Positions 46,119 through 56,019 of a DNA stretch of 64,000 nt are shown here, one piece after another. The notes beneath the pieces were generated by a model that worked only from the letters and a program-made list of their open reading frames with translations, was not told where the DNA came from and did not search any database. Each line of letters opens with the position of its first letter. The first letter of the stretch is position 1. Origin of the DNA: JANTGF01 sp963750735 (lineage in GTDB: Bacteria > Bacteroidota > Bacteroidia > Bacteroidales > VadinHA17); NCBI GenBank assembly GCA_963750735.1, contig CAVVRY010000007.1:248001-312000 (forward strand). Direction: 5' to 3'. A program made the translations under genes and the position numbers.

Positions 46119-47905
46119 TTTCGCACCTACGGCGCTTAGGGTGGACCTAATATACATAATCGCAACGGGCTGCGCCCTTTGCTAGCATGATTCCGCCCCT
46201 ATGGGGCTTATTTTATTTTTACCAAATAGTTTTTAAACTAGGATCAGATATTCAAAATGGATTTCGCACCTATGGGGCTTGGAATAATCCAAAAAATCTA
46301 TCACAACCTTAGTATATTTTCATTTTAATCGATTTGACAACTTGAGAGACTTTTTATAAATGCTTCCGTCAACCCTTCGACAGGCGTTCGACTGAGCTCA
46401 CGCCGAAGGCTCAGGGTGACTACATTGGTTAACTTAAATTCCCATGGGTTAATTACAGTTCCTTTCTACCCTTCCCTGCAGGGATTCAACTCAGGGTGAA
46501 TACAAAAAATATACAATGCCCTTTGTTAAAATATTTTTCCCCGCTGGGGAATATTTTCCTATTACATGTGGCAAAAATTAGATCTAATTTGTATGTCGCA
46601 CCTACGGCGCTTGGGTGGACCTAATATACATAATCGCAACGGGCTGCGCCCATTGCTAGCATGATTCCGCCCCTATGGGGCTTATTTTATTTTTACCAAA
46701 TAGTTTTTAAACTAGGATCAGATATTCAAATTGGATTTCGCACCTTCGGCGCTTGAGGTGGATATTATATACATGATTGCCATGGGCTATGCCCATTGTT
46801 AAGATATTTTTCCCCGCTGGGGAATAATTTCCTATTACATCTGGCAATAATTGCAACGGGCTATACCCATTTTAAAGATATTTTTTCCCTCTGAGGAATA
46901 ATTTCCCATTGCATCTGGCAATAATTGTTTATAATTTGTATGTCGCAACTATCGTGCTTGGGGCGGAACATTACTACGTAGTAGCAAAGGGCTTTCCATT
47001 GCTAGCTTAATTTCGCACCTACGGCGCTTTGGTGGACCTAATATACATAATCGCAACGGCTGCGCCCATTGCTAGCATGATTCCCGCCCCTATGGGGCTT
47101 ATTTTATTTTTACCAAATAGTTTTTAAACTAGGATCAGATATTCAAATTGGATTTCGCACCTTCGGCGCTTGGGTTGACATTATTTACATAATCGCAACG
47201 GGCTGCGCCCATTGCTAGCATGATTCCGCCCCTATGGGGCTTATTTTATTTTTACCAAATAGTTTTTAAACTAGGATCAGATATTCAAATTGGATTTCGC
47301 ACCTATGGGGCTTGGAATAATCCAAAAAATCTATCACAACCTTAGTATATTTTCATTTTAATCGATTTGACAACTTGAGAGACTTTTTATAAATGCTTCC
47401 GTCAACCCTTCGACAGGCGTTCGACTGAGCTCACGCCGAAGGCTCAGGGTGACTACATTGGTTAACTTAAATTCCCATGGGTTAATTACAGTTCCTTTCT
47501 ACCCTTCCCTGCAGGGATTCAACTCAGGGTGAATACAAAAAATATACAATGCCCTTTGTTAAAATATTTTTCCCCGCTGGGGAATATTTTCCTATTACAT
47601 CTGGCAAAAATTAGATCTAATTTGTATGTCGCACCTACGGCGCTTGGGTGGACCTAATATACATAATCGCAACGGCTGCGCCCATTGCTAGCATGATTCC
47701 GCCCCTATGGGGCTTATTTTATTTTTACCAAATAGTTTTTAAACTAGGATCAGATATTCAAATTGGATTTCGCACCTACGGGGCTTGGAATAATCCAAAA
47801 AATCTATCACAACCTTAATTTATTTTCGTTTTAATCGATTTGACAACTTGAGAGGCTTTTTATAAATGCTTCCGTCAACCCTTCGACAGGCGTTCGACTG
47901 AAGTT
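46119..47905. repeat. Nested repeat array A-L-A-X-A-A-L-A-L' (downstream of SGNH gene)
   Basis: Non-coding. A ~143 bp module A (begins TTTCGCACCTACGGCGCTT) occurs at about 46119, 46594, 47011, 47154 and 47627. A ~332 bp module L (begins CGCACCTATGGGGCTTGG) occurs at about 46264 and 47297, with a truncated copy from about 47766. A diverged segment X lies at 46737-47010. L1 and L2 are nearly identical, so 46119-46736 and 47154-47765 form a ~615 bp duplication about 1.03 kb apart. Each module carries short hairpins: GGGC-TGC-GCCC, GCCCC-TAT-GGGGC followed by a T-rich tail, and CCCC-GCT-GGGG. No ORF of note. The hairpin plus T-rich tail may terminate transcription from the SGNH gene. Confidence 0.9.
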
Positions 47906-47952
47906 CATAATCCTTGTGCTGTTTTGCTATATTATTTCACTCCATTTAGATT

Positions 47953-47986
47953 AAAAAAAAGAGAGAAGATAAATCTTCTCTCTTTA
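47953..47986 (-). terminator. Strong rho-independent terminator of the first SusCD operon
   Basis: AAAGAGAGAAGAT (47958-47970) and ATCTTCTCTCTTT (47973-47985) are perfectly complementary over 13 bp. On the minus strand the stem is followed by a T run (complement of A at 47953-47960). It lies just past the lipoprotein stop near 48006. Confidence 0.85.
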
Positions 47987-48005
47987 AGTATGATAAATAT
48001 TTTAT

Positions 48006-48827
48006 CTAGTTCTGGTCGATTTCAACCTGGCTTTGCCTGTTGGCACCGCCATCATCTGCCCAGTCAAGGCCATAAGAGATACTAATATGAGGAGAATCTC
48101 CACAACCGTTCCAATTACCACCAACAACCTGCCAGTAGTCATAAGGACCGGGTAAAGTTTGTCCCCAGTACACACCAGTACCAGAAATTGAACCATCAAG
48201 GGCACCAATTGTAAGGTGAATATCACCTTCGTTGCCAAAACCAGCCTGGAAACTTTCACCCCATCCGGTAAATACCTGAGATAAAAAGGCAGGTATTCCA
48301 CCAGTTGCTTTCGCAACTATAACATCACCTGTTCCTTTTTCAAAGCTGATATTTAATGGATCAACCTCAGAATCACCAGTTTCAGTACCTGTCCATGAAG
48401 CAGAAACAAAATCATCTATGGTCATAGGACAGAATGCTTCCAGAGTTACCTCTATGGTATCCGGAGCAGACTTTAATCCAGCATGTGTAGTTTCAACAAC
48501 TGTAATAAGTGCTACAGTATCGGCACTTGCCTGGTTCCAGGTAACACTTGCTTTAAAGTTGAAATCGGGGTCAATCTGTATATCAGCACCCCAATTATGG
48601 GTTGTAAATTCATAAGTTGAACCACCTCTACCTGCAACACTATAGTTTGAGGCAACCTGGCCAGAAGCAGAAACTAAGGTAGGTCCTGCAAAATCCATAA
48701 TCATTGGCTGAACTTTGGACCAGTCATAGCTTTCCTGAGACTTTACAATATCTGACTTGGTACAGGCAGAAAAGAGAAAGGCTGAGGCTACGAACAATCC
48801 GAAAATGCTTACTATTCTATATTTCAT
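48006..48827 (-). CDS. Hypothetical SusCD-associated lipoprotein
   Basis: Start at the ATG at 48827 gives 'MKYRIVSIFGLFVASAFLFS' and lipobox 'SACTKSD'; the longer frame from 48854 adds 9 residues. About 273 residues of beta-rich, low-charge sequence: 'MIMDFAGPTLVSASGQVASN', 'FKASVTWNQASADTVALITV', 'VTLEAFCPMTIDDFVSASWT', then a Gly/Trp-rich end ('GGNWNGCGDSPHISISYGLD'). The layout suggests one or two Ig-like domains. Third gene of the susC-susD unit and probably a surface lipoprotein that binds the same ligand. I recognise no named family. Confidence 0.75.
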   Translation of the reverse strand: MKYRIVSIFGLFVASAFLFSACTKSDIVKSQESYDWSKVQPMIMDFAGPTLVSASGQVASNYSVAGRGGSTYEFTTHNWGADIQIDPDFNFKASVTWNQASADTVALITVVETTHAGLKSAPDTIEVTLEAFCPMTIDDFVSASWTGTETGDSEVDPLNISFEKGTGDVIVAKATGGIPAFLSQVFTGWGESFQAGFGNEGDIHLTIGALDGSISGTGVYWGQTLPGPYDYWQVVGGNWNGCGDSPHISISYGLDWADDGGANRQSQVEIDQN

Positions 48828-48920
48828 GTTTTTTAATTTTTTAATTAATAGCATTGAACAATAAAATCATAAAATTGTCAAAAACCAGGATGCACCGAGG
48901 TGCACCCGGTTATGATAATT

Positions 48921-50444
48921 TTAGCTCGGAGGTGATGTTAATCCATCTTTACCAGTCCAGCTTCCGTTTGAAATATTTTCACCATCAGGGGCACCGGAAA
49001 TGGTGTACCATTCAGCACCAATAATCTCAAGTTCGGCAGCAGGTACTGGGAAATGAAGGATTGTACCACTCTGCAAATTGTCTCTCCTTCTCATATCGAA
49101 AAAGCCTGTACCACCTTGTGTTAGCATCAATTCAACAGCCCTTTCATAAAAGACCAGTTCAAGCGCATCACTGGCGCTAGCAGGTGCAACATCGGCTAAT
49201 CCACCTCGCACTTTACGAGCACCGGCAGCATCATTTAGGATAGCTGTTGCTCCGGCTACATTTCCGGTACGAGCCATGGCTTCTGCTTTCAGCATTTCAT
49301 TTTCCCAGGCACGCATTTGAGGTGCAGGTCCTTGCCAGGTCACCAGCCAGTCATCATAACGAGCATACCTGTAGTTTGAGAAATGGTAGTAGCCTCTTTC
49401 AGGACGGAACGCCTGGGTTGAAAGAAATTCAAAATCAGCAATACGCATATCATCCGGAGTAGCAGGTCCAGGATTATTTCCATCAATAGTATTCCAGCTG
49501 GCATTGTCATTTGGCCATCTTGAAGGATAGTTGTCTTGCATCAGGTTTATAATCCTGTGGTCAACTCTTACCCAACCAGGATAAACACCATAACCCTTAT
49601 AATTATCCCACCAGGTATTGTCATCCATATCAGGAGAATAATCAAAGTCGATTCCAGCATTGGCATAATTCAATACTCGTCCCCAATCTACAGCTTCATT
49701 GTCGGCTTTGTTCCTTGAAGAATAAGCCAGAATTCTTGCAGCAAAGCTATTTGCCAATTGTTTTAGTTCATCGCTTGTCAGATTGTACCCGCGGATAAAT
49801 CCATCAGGTAAAACAAAAGGAGCTGAACTATTAATTTTTGCAATAGCTTTATCGAGGTAGCCAATACCAGCAGATGCAACTTCAGGATAAGGAATAAATT
49901 CCAAGGTAGAAAGATCAGTTGTCTCATCAATAATGTTGGCTTTATCGAATACCAATCCTAAATATCCGTGAACAACACCCTGCATAAAATAGCACCAAGC
50001 TGCAATCATATCTGTCTCTGCCTGGGTATTAATGATGGTTCCTTCTTCAATTTTCATCAATACATCGTTCACCGATGAATTCGCTGTATAAGAACTATTC
50101 CAGAAATTTCTGTTCACATAAGCATAAGCATATGTAATGTTGTTGTTAAAACCTGCTCTTGGTTCAGAGGAAAGATCGTTCATACCAACATTACCCCATG
50201 AACATGTGTTCTCATCAGCCATGGTACACATTGTAAGAGCTGGGCCAGAATATTCCTGAATGGCATTCGACCAGGTTCTCATTGCACCACCCGCAAGACC
50301 TATGAGGTCTCCAGGGGTAGCCAGTACTCGGTCAGTATCGGGCTCGTTCAGGTTTTTCACATCGAGGCTTTCACAACCAATAGATGCTGTTACCAGACCA
50401 AACACCAATAAATATTTAACCAGATTTGTTTTCATATTTTTCAT
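48921..50444 (-). CDS. SusD/RagB-family surface lipoprotein (pair 1)
   Basis: 507 residues. Lipoprotein signal 'YLLVFGLVTASIGCESLDVK', then the SusD-typical 'NLNEPDTDRVLATPGDLIGL' and helical TPR-like core ('AETDMIAAWCYFMQGVVHGY', 'TSDELKQLANSFAARILAYS'). The C-terminal part has 'NEMLKAEAMARTGNVAGATA', 'VFYERAVELMLTQGGTGFFD' and 'MRRRDNLQSGTILHFPVPAA', standard SusD endings. It caps the SusC barrel and binds ligand at the cell surface. It starts 20 bp behind its SusC. No glycosidase, protease or sulfatase accompanies the pair, so the ligand is open. Confidence 0.93.
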   Translation of the reverse strand: MKNMKTNLVKYLLVFGLVTASIGCESLDVKNLNEPDTDRVLATPGDLIGLAGGAMRTWSNAIQEYSGPALTMCTMADENTCSWGNVGMNDLSSEPRAGFNNNITYAYAYVNRNFWNSSYTANSSVNDVLMKIEEGTIINTQAETDMIAAWCYFMQGVVHGYLGLVFDKANIIDETTDLSTLEFIPYPEVASAGIGYLDKAIAKINSSAPFVLPDGFIRGYNLTSDELKQLANSFAARILAYSSRNKADNEAVDWGRVLNYANAGIDFDYSPDMDDNTWWDNYKGYGVYPGWVRVDHRIINLMQDNYPSRWPNDNASWNTIDGNNPGPATPDDMRIADFEFLSTQAFRPERGYYHFSNYRYARYDDWLVTWQGPAPQMRAWENEMLKAEAMARTGNVAGATAILNDAAGARKVRGGLADVAPASASDALELVFYERAVELMLTQGGTGFFDMRRRDNLQSGTILHFPVPAAELEIIGAEWYTISGAPDGENISNGSWTGKDGLTSPPS

Positions 50445-50463
50445 GTTTTTTAGTTACAAATAT

Positions 50464-53400
50464 TTAAAACTTAATTTCTAAAGAACCTGAGAATGTTCTG
50501 AAGTTAGGATACTGAAAATCGTCCCATGCTTGTATAGTACTGTCACCAGAACCTTCGCTTGAGCCAATTTCAGGATCATATCCAGTATAGTTTGTCCAAG
50601 TTATCAGATTCCTTCCAATTACACCCACGCGCAAATATTTAAGGAATTTCTTGTTCATATTCCATGTATAGTACACTGATAGTTCTCTCAACTTAACATA
50701 GGTTCCATCCTCTACAAAGTGAGAAGAAGGACTGGCTACGTTATAGATTGATTGGAAATAATCATAGGTTTTCTTTTTATAATCTTCAACGCCATACATA
50801 TCCATCTCTGCGCCAATATTGTCCCTGAACATCCATTGGTTGGTCAGGTTATAAATATCTCCACCTTGTTTCCAATCAACCAGAGCATATATAGTAAACC
50901 CTGCAATAGTTAGATTGTTCGCAAAACCAAATCTGAAATCAGGATTCGCATCGCCAATTTGTTGATTAAGTGCGTTTCCATCGTCATCAGTCTGAACAAT
51001 TACCTTCTCATATTGGGTACCCTCAGATCCTGCAGGTATAACGTATCCATCACTATTTATGGTATACATATCAATGGTTTCTTCTGAACCTGTTCTTTGC
51101 AATTGATCTTGCATTTCATCCAATGAACGAAGGAATCTTTCACCATAGAGTGTTCCAAATACAAAACCTTCAGCAATATAGTAGGCTCCGGGAGATGTTG
51201 CGTTTCCTCTTGCACCCATGGTAAACGGAGCTACATTCAGTTGAGTCACTTCCTGGCGAATTCTGTCAAATGTAACATTCACGTTCCAGTTTACAAGACG
51301 AGTTGAAACTATCCTTGCACCCAGACTTGCTTCAAATACAGTGGAGGATAGGGTACCCATATTCTGCCACTGATATTGAAATCCTGCACTGGCTGGTAAA
51401 GGAACCGGATAATGTTGATCTTCTGCATCTGTTTTTGAATATACGAATTCAAAATCAAATCTTTTCAGGAACTCAACATTCAATCCTACCTCTGTTTCAA
51501 TAACTTTGGAAGGCTTCAGGTTAGCATTACCCAAAGTACTCTTAGTAACGTTACCTCCTGAAAGTGAATAGGTCTCATACTGTGCATTCCAGGGTGGACG
51601 TATACCTGAAGTACCATGAGCAGCCCTGATTTTTAATTCAGAGATACCTGGAATTTGAAAATCCTCACTTATCCGCCATGCACCAGAAACCCTGTAGTAA
51701 GGTGCCCACCTTTCATTGGCTCCAAACTGAGAAGCACCGTCGTACCTATACAGAAATGAACCAATATATTTTGCTTTATAATCCACATCGACTATACCAA
51801 AGATATTATAAGCTACAGTTTGTCCAGTATAAGAACCATTGTAGGCTTTAGTCTGGTCAATAGCACTAAAATCGGGTACTTCACGAACTCTAAAATCGTT
51901 AGAACCGGTATTAAAACCACTCCATTCATCGTTCTCATAACGGTAACTTACTTTGAATTTAGTTGTAAAATCACCCCATTGCTTATTAACATTAGCAGTA
52001 AACTGAGCGGCCTGAGAAAGTTCCTCACCATAGCTTTTGCTCATATTGCCCAAAGTACCTCCTGGGTATGAACCACGAGTGAGGTATCCATAAGGCTGAT
52101 AAAATGTTCCATTGTTATCCTGCTTTTCAAAACTATATTGTCCATCTAGTACCAACCAGCTTACCGGTGTATATTTAAAACTATAAGCACCCATAAACCT
52201 GTTCCTGTAGCTGTGATTGCTGGTTTGGGATATTGGGTAAAGTGGATTATCAGTGGTTCCAAATTGATCAACCAATAAATAATAAGGAGTTCCATCAGCA
52301 TTGTTCTTATAAAGATCCATATCCGGAGTCAAATGCAGAAGAGAGAAGAAATCCAAACTACTGTTGTCAGTATCGGTTTGGAGATATAGGTTGCTCAATG
52401 AAACGGAAAACTTATCGGAGAAACTATGATCAATGTTAAATCGGAAGTTCTGTCTCTTGTATCCATTTACCTGATAAATAATACCCTTTTGATGTGAATT
52501 TTCATAGGAAATACTAAAGTTTGTATTTTCCATTCTACTCACCACATTTGCATATAAAGTGTAATAATCTCCTCCAGAGAAGAAATCATCCAGGTGATCA
52601 GTGTAACGACCATAAGGGTTATCCAGGTAATGATCGTCCTCAACAGATAAACCACCTCCTAAAATAATACCTAAACTATCAGGGTTGGTCTGACTAGGAT
52701 TATCACCATATGTTGTAACACCATCATATTTTGTATAACGTGTTTCAGAAGCCCAGTCATCAGCCAGTTTATTTCCATGATGTTGCGCCACTGGCATTTT
52801 ATTTGCAAGCTGAGATGTACCATATTCGCCACGCAATGTAACTGTGGTTACGCCTTTTGCCAGGCCTTTACCACGTCTTGTGGCAATTACAATTACTCCA
52901 TTACCTGCCTTTGAACCAAACAGAGCAGATGCGGCAGCACCTTTAACAACTTCCATTGATTCGATATCGTCAACGTTAATATCAGCAAGTGTTCCTTCAA
53001 TCTGAACACCATCAACAATTATCAAGGGATAAGAGCTACCGCGAATTGCAGTTGCCCCTCTCAGCCTGATATTGGCAGCAGATCCTGGATTACCAGTTGC
53101 CTGAACAACTGTAACACCAGCGAGCTTACCCTGCAATGCACTGGCAGCAGAGGTAGCCGGAGCTTGATCAAGTTGTTCTGCACCAACTTTGGCAACAGAA
53201 ACTGTCAATTTTTTACGAGGTGTACCGGAAGCCACACCGGACACAATTACTTCATCCAGATTGAAATTGTCTGCTTCCAGCACAATATCAATTACTGAAC
53301 GGCCATCAATACTTACTTCCTGTGTTTTAAGACCAATAAAGCTGTATTCAAGCCTAGTAGTAACACTTTCCGGAATCGCCAGAACATATTTTCCGTCTAT

Positions 53401-53568
53401 GTCAGTTACTGTACCCATTGTTGTTCCTTTAACAATAATACTGGCACCAGGAACCGGCATCCCATCTTCAGCACTGGTAATTATACCAGTAATCTGCTGG
53501 GTTTGTGCTTGCACGACATATAGGCCGAGAAACATTAGAATCGTAAATAAAACTGAAATTTTTTTCAT
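50464..53568 (-). CDS. SusC/RagA-family TonB-linked outer-membrane transporter (pair 1)
   Basis: 1034 residues. Signal peptide ending 'VVQAQTQQ', N-terminal carboxypeptidase-regulatory-like domain ('ITGIITSAEDGMPVPGASII', 'GTVTDIDGKYVLAIPES'), a linker with 'LDEVIVSGVASGTPRKKLTV', then the SusC plug with 'LQGKLAGVTVVQATGNPGSA', 'IRLRGATAIRGSSYPLIIVD' and 'ESMEVVKGAAASALFGSKAG'. The barrel ends 'FRTFSGSLEIKF'. It works with the SusD at 48921. No sigma/anti-sigma or hybrid sensor regulator is adjacent. Confidence 0.95.
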   Translation of the reverse strand: MKKISVLFTILMFLGLYVVQAQTQQITGIITSAEDGMPVPGASIIVKGTTMGTVTDIDGKYVLAIPESVTTRLEYSFIGLKTQEVSIDGRSVIDIVLEADNFNLDEVIVSGVASGTPRKKLTVSVAKVGAEQLDQAPATSAASALQGKLAGVTVVQATGNPGSAANIRLRGATAIRGSSYPLIIVDGVQIEGTLADINVDDIESMEVVKGAAASALFGSKAGNGVIVIATRRGKGLAKGVTTVTLRGEYGTSQLANKMPVAQHHGNKLADDWASETRYTKYDGVTTYGDNPSQTNPDSLGIILGGGLSVEDDHYLDNPYGRYTDHLDDFFSGGDYYTLYANVVSRMENTNFSISYENSHQKGIIYQVNGYKRQNFRFNIDHSFSDKFSVSLSNLYLQTDTDNSSLDFFSLLHLTPDMDLYKNNADGTPYYLLVDQFGTTDNPLYPISQTSNHSYRNRFMGAYSFKYTPVSWLVLDGQYSFEKQDNNGTFYQPYGYLTRGSYPGGTLGNMSKSYGEELSQAAQFTANVNKQWGDFTTKFKVSYRYENDEWSGFNTGSNDFRVREVPDFSAIDQTKAYNGSYTGQTVAYNIFGIVDVDYKAKYIGSFLYRYDGASQFGANERWAPYYRVSGAWRISEDFQIPGISELKIRAAHGTSGIRPPWNAQYETYSLSGGNVTKSTLGNANLKPSKVIETEVGLNVEFLKRFDFEFVYSKTDAEDQHYPVPLPASAGFQYQWQNMGTLSSTVFEASLGARIVSTRLVNWNVNVTFDRIRQEVTQLNVAPFTMGARGNATSPGAYYIAEGFVFGTLYGERFLRSLDEMQDQLQRTGSEETIDMYTINSDGYVIPAGSEGTQYEKVIVQTDDDGNALNQQIGDANPDFRFGFANNLTIAGFTIYALVDWKQGGDIYNLTNQWMFRDNIGAEMDMYGVEDYKKKTYDYFQSIYNVASPSSHFVEDGTYVKLRELSVYYTWNMNKKFLKYLRVGVIGRNLITWTNYTGYDPEIGSSEGSGDSTIQAWDDFQYPNFRTFSGSLEIKF

Positions 53569-54269
53569 AGATAAAAAATTTAGGTTTATAAAAGTTAGAG
53601 GTTAATAATAAAAAGTTTACAAATTCATTTTCTAAACTAACTGCAATCAAGCAGTGATGAGAACATAGATGACCAAAAAATTAAATATATTTCTACCAGA
53701 TTTCTAAAACCTGCCAAAACATACATTTTAAAAAGTAAGTTGGAAAAAAATTTTAGCTGAAGACTTATTATTTCTTACTGAATAATACAATTCAGAAGAT
53801 TTGGGGTTAAATAAAATGGATCAGCTGTTTTTTGCATAAATTTTTATCTTTTAGGTTAATAAATAGGGGTTAAGAGTATAAATAATGGTGCAAAATAAAA
53901 AAAATAATAATATGATGCTCACACTTAAGAATATTAGAACGCTTGTCAAAACTAGTAAAATAAATGACTTTTGTCATAATTAGACATCTATTTACTGATT
54001 ATCAGGGATATATACACCTCAAGTAAAATATCCTGGACTCTGATTAAAACTTTAATTTAGAATATTTATAAATAATATCACGAGTAACATTTGCATATTT
54101 CTATATATGTTCATAATTATGTCTTATTAATATGATGAAATTATGTTGGAAATGGTTGCCTACCCAACATAAGTTTCTGGTTTCAAGGTGGAAAATGATG
54201 GCGGAAGTCATGGGTAGTATAATGTCCTGACCTGGGATTTGGAGTTTTATATAACAAACTATTAGTAAT
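53569..54269. other. Upstream region of SusC pair 1, no supported gene
   Basis: About 700 bp of very AT-rich sequence between the SusC start and the repeat array. No ORF with family features, RNA gene or clear consensus promoter was found; transcription signals for the SusCD unit must lie at its left end. Confidence 0.5.
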
Positions 54270-55300
54270 GTTTCCGTCTACCCTTCGACCACCCTCCTGA
54301 GACGTCGGGGCTCAGGGTGACTGCCCTGTTGGAAGGTTGAAGGTTGAAGGTTGAAGAGAGAAGCCAGATGTCTTGTGAAATTTGATGGCTTACTCTGGAA
54401 TAGAGAGTTTACATAATTAAATAAAAATAATGTTTCCGTCTACCCTTCGACTTCCCTCCTGAGACGTCGGGGCTCAGGGTGACTGCCCTGTTGGAAGGTT
54501 GAAGGTGTTTACATAATTAAATAAAAATGTTTCCGTCTACCCTTCGACTTCCCTCATGAGATGTCGGGGCTCAGGGTGACTGCCCTGTTGGAAGGTTGAA
54601 GGTTGAAGGTTGAAGGTTGAAGGTTGAAGAGGGAGCCAGGTGTCTTGTGAAATTTGATGACTTACTCTGGAATAGAGAGTTTGCATAATTAAACAAAAAA
54701 TGTTTCCGTCTACCCTTCGACTTCCCTCCTGAGAAGTCGGGGCTCAGGGTGACTGCCCTGTTGGAAGGTTGAAGGTTGAAGGTTAAAGTTAGAAGAGGGA
54801 TGCCAGGTGTCTTGTGAAATTTGATGGCTTACTCTGAAATTAGAGAGTTTACATAATTAAATAATTAAAATAATGTTTCCGTCTACCCTTCGACTTCCCT
54901 CCTGAGAAGTCGGGGCTCAGGGTGACTGCTCTGTTGGAAGGTTGAAGGTTGGAAGGTTAAAGTTAGAAGAGTTGGAAGGCTAGATGTCTTGTGAAATCAT
55001 TGATGGCTTACTCTGGAATAGAGAGTTTACATAATTAAATAAAATAATGTTTCCGTCTACCCTTCGACTTCCCTCCTGAGACGTCGGGGCTCAGGGTGAC
55101 TGCCCTGTTGGAAGGTTGAAGGTTGAAGGTTGAAGTTAGAAGAGGGAGCCAGGTGTTTTGTGAAATTTGATGGCTTACTCTGAAATAGAGAGTTTACATA
55201 ATTAAATAATAAAATAATGTTTCCGTCTACCCTTCGACTTCCCTCCTGAGAAGTCGGGGCTCAGGGTGACTGCTTTGTTGGAAGGTTGAAGGTGGAAGAG
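54270..55300. repeat. Seven-copy ~170 bp tandem array with internal 7-bp VNTR
   Basis: The core 'TTTCCGTCTACCCTTCGAC' starts at 54271, 54433, 54530, 54703, 54876, 55050 and 55220 (spacings 162, 97, 173, 173, 174, 170). Each copy has CCTGAG...CTCAGG as an inverted repeat inside CTTCGAC...GGCTCAGGGTGACTG, then GTTGAAG tandem repeats in variable number (about one to five), then a ~75 bp tail ending in GAGAGTTTACATAATTAAAT. Copy 2 lacks most of the tail. The array is non-coding and lies between the SusC promoter region and the MORN-protein gene. The core matches the one inside module L at about 46363-46420. Confidence 0.92.
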
Positions 55301-55329
55301 TAATGACCCACTAAATTCAGTTGTCTCTT

Positions 55330-56010
55330 TTAAGGGAAAATGTGGATTTCATAATAGCCGGGTTCAAAAACTTTAAAAGTCATTTCACACCTATAGGTGG
55401 CTGTATTGAAGTCATTCCTTGCAGAGAAGGTAATTCTTCCGCTAAATGGATATTGGATGTGTTCAAAACCCATAAACTGGAGACTGGTATTTGTTGTTCC
55501 GGTATCACCGGCAAGGGTTAATTCGCTTACAGGCAAATCACTCCCATTCCTCATAATTTTAATTTTGATACGATCTCCGGGGCCAATCCTGTTAACTGTT
55601 ACCCTGCCAATATTATTCTTGTATGTAATCTGATAGGCTTTGCCCTCAGCACCTGTGTCAACAAATTTATCTTTTACCCATTTGCCAACAATGGTAGTAT
55701 CCTTATTATTTACAAAATAGGAATACTCCCCCATACCATGTCTCAAGCCATTTTTCCAATGACCTTCATAAACCTCCCCAGTTCCCCAGTTATAAGTCCC
55801 TTCCCCATCGGGATATCCCTTTTTAAATTGGCCTTTGTAATGATCTAAACCAAATGCCTCACCCTTACCATGCGCCATTCCATTTTTACACTCCCCCTTG
55901 TATTCGAGTGATATTTCTGATTTCAACACCTGGCATTCATTTTGCCCCTGTATGTTTAACACAATAAAGAAACCCAAAATCAGGAATAAAATATATTTGT
56001 ATGTTTTCAT
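55330..56010 (-). CDS. MORN-repeat secreted protein
   Basis: 226 residues. Signal peptide ending 'LNIQGQNE'. Three MORN-like repeats at about residues 36-100: 'YKGECKNGMAHGKGEAFG', 'YKGQFKKGYPDGEGTYNWG' and 'YEGHWKNGLRHGMGEYSYF'. A C-terminal ~100 residue beta-rich domain ('IGRVTVNRIGPGDRIKIKIM', 'FSGRITFSARNDFNTATYRC') ends 'FEPGYYEIHIFP'. MORN repeats bind phospholipids or act as surface scaffolds; the role here is unknown. It lies between two repeat arrays and has no operon partner. Confidence 0.85.
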   Translation of the reverse strand: MKTYKYILFLILGFFIVLNIQGQNECQVLKSEISLEYKGECKNGMAHGKGEAFGLDHYKGQFKKGYPDGEGTYNWGTGEVYEGHWKNGLRHGMGEYSYFVNNKDTTIVGKWVKDKFVDTGAEGKAYQITYKNNIGRVTVNRIGPGDRIKIKIMRNGSDLPVSELTLAGDTGTTNTSLQFMGFEHIQYPFSGRITFSARNDFNTATYRCEMTFKVFEPGYYEIHIFP

Positions 56011-56019
56011 GATGGCTTT

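Noticed and set aside
46093..48001. Insertion sequence
   Set aside because: No transposase ORF, no terminal inverted repeats framing the block and no target duplication recognised; it is better described as a non-coding repeat array.
48002..48316. 104-codon ORF in another frame of the lipoprotein gene
   Set aside because: Shadow of the 48006-48827 lipoprotein gene, which has signal peptide and operon context.
54270..55300. CRISPR-like or integron attC array
   Set aside because: Spacing is ~170 bp with conserved inter-core sequence, no cassette ORFs, no integrase, and the cores lack attC R'/R'' boxes.
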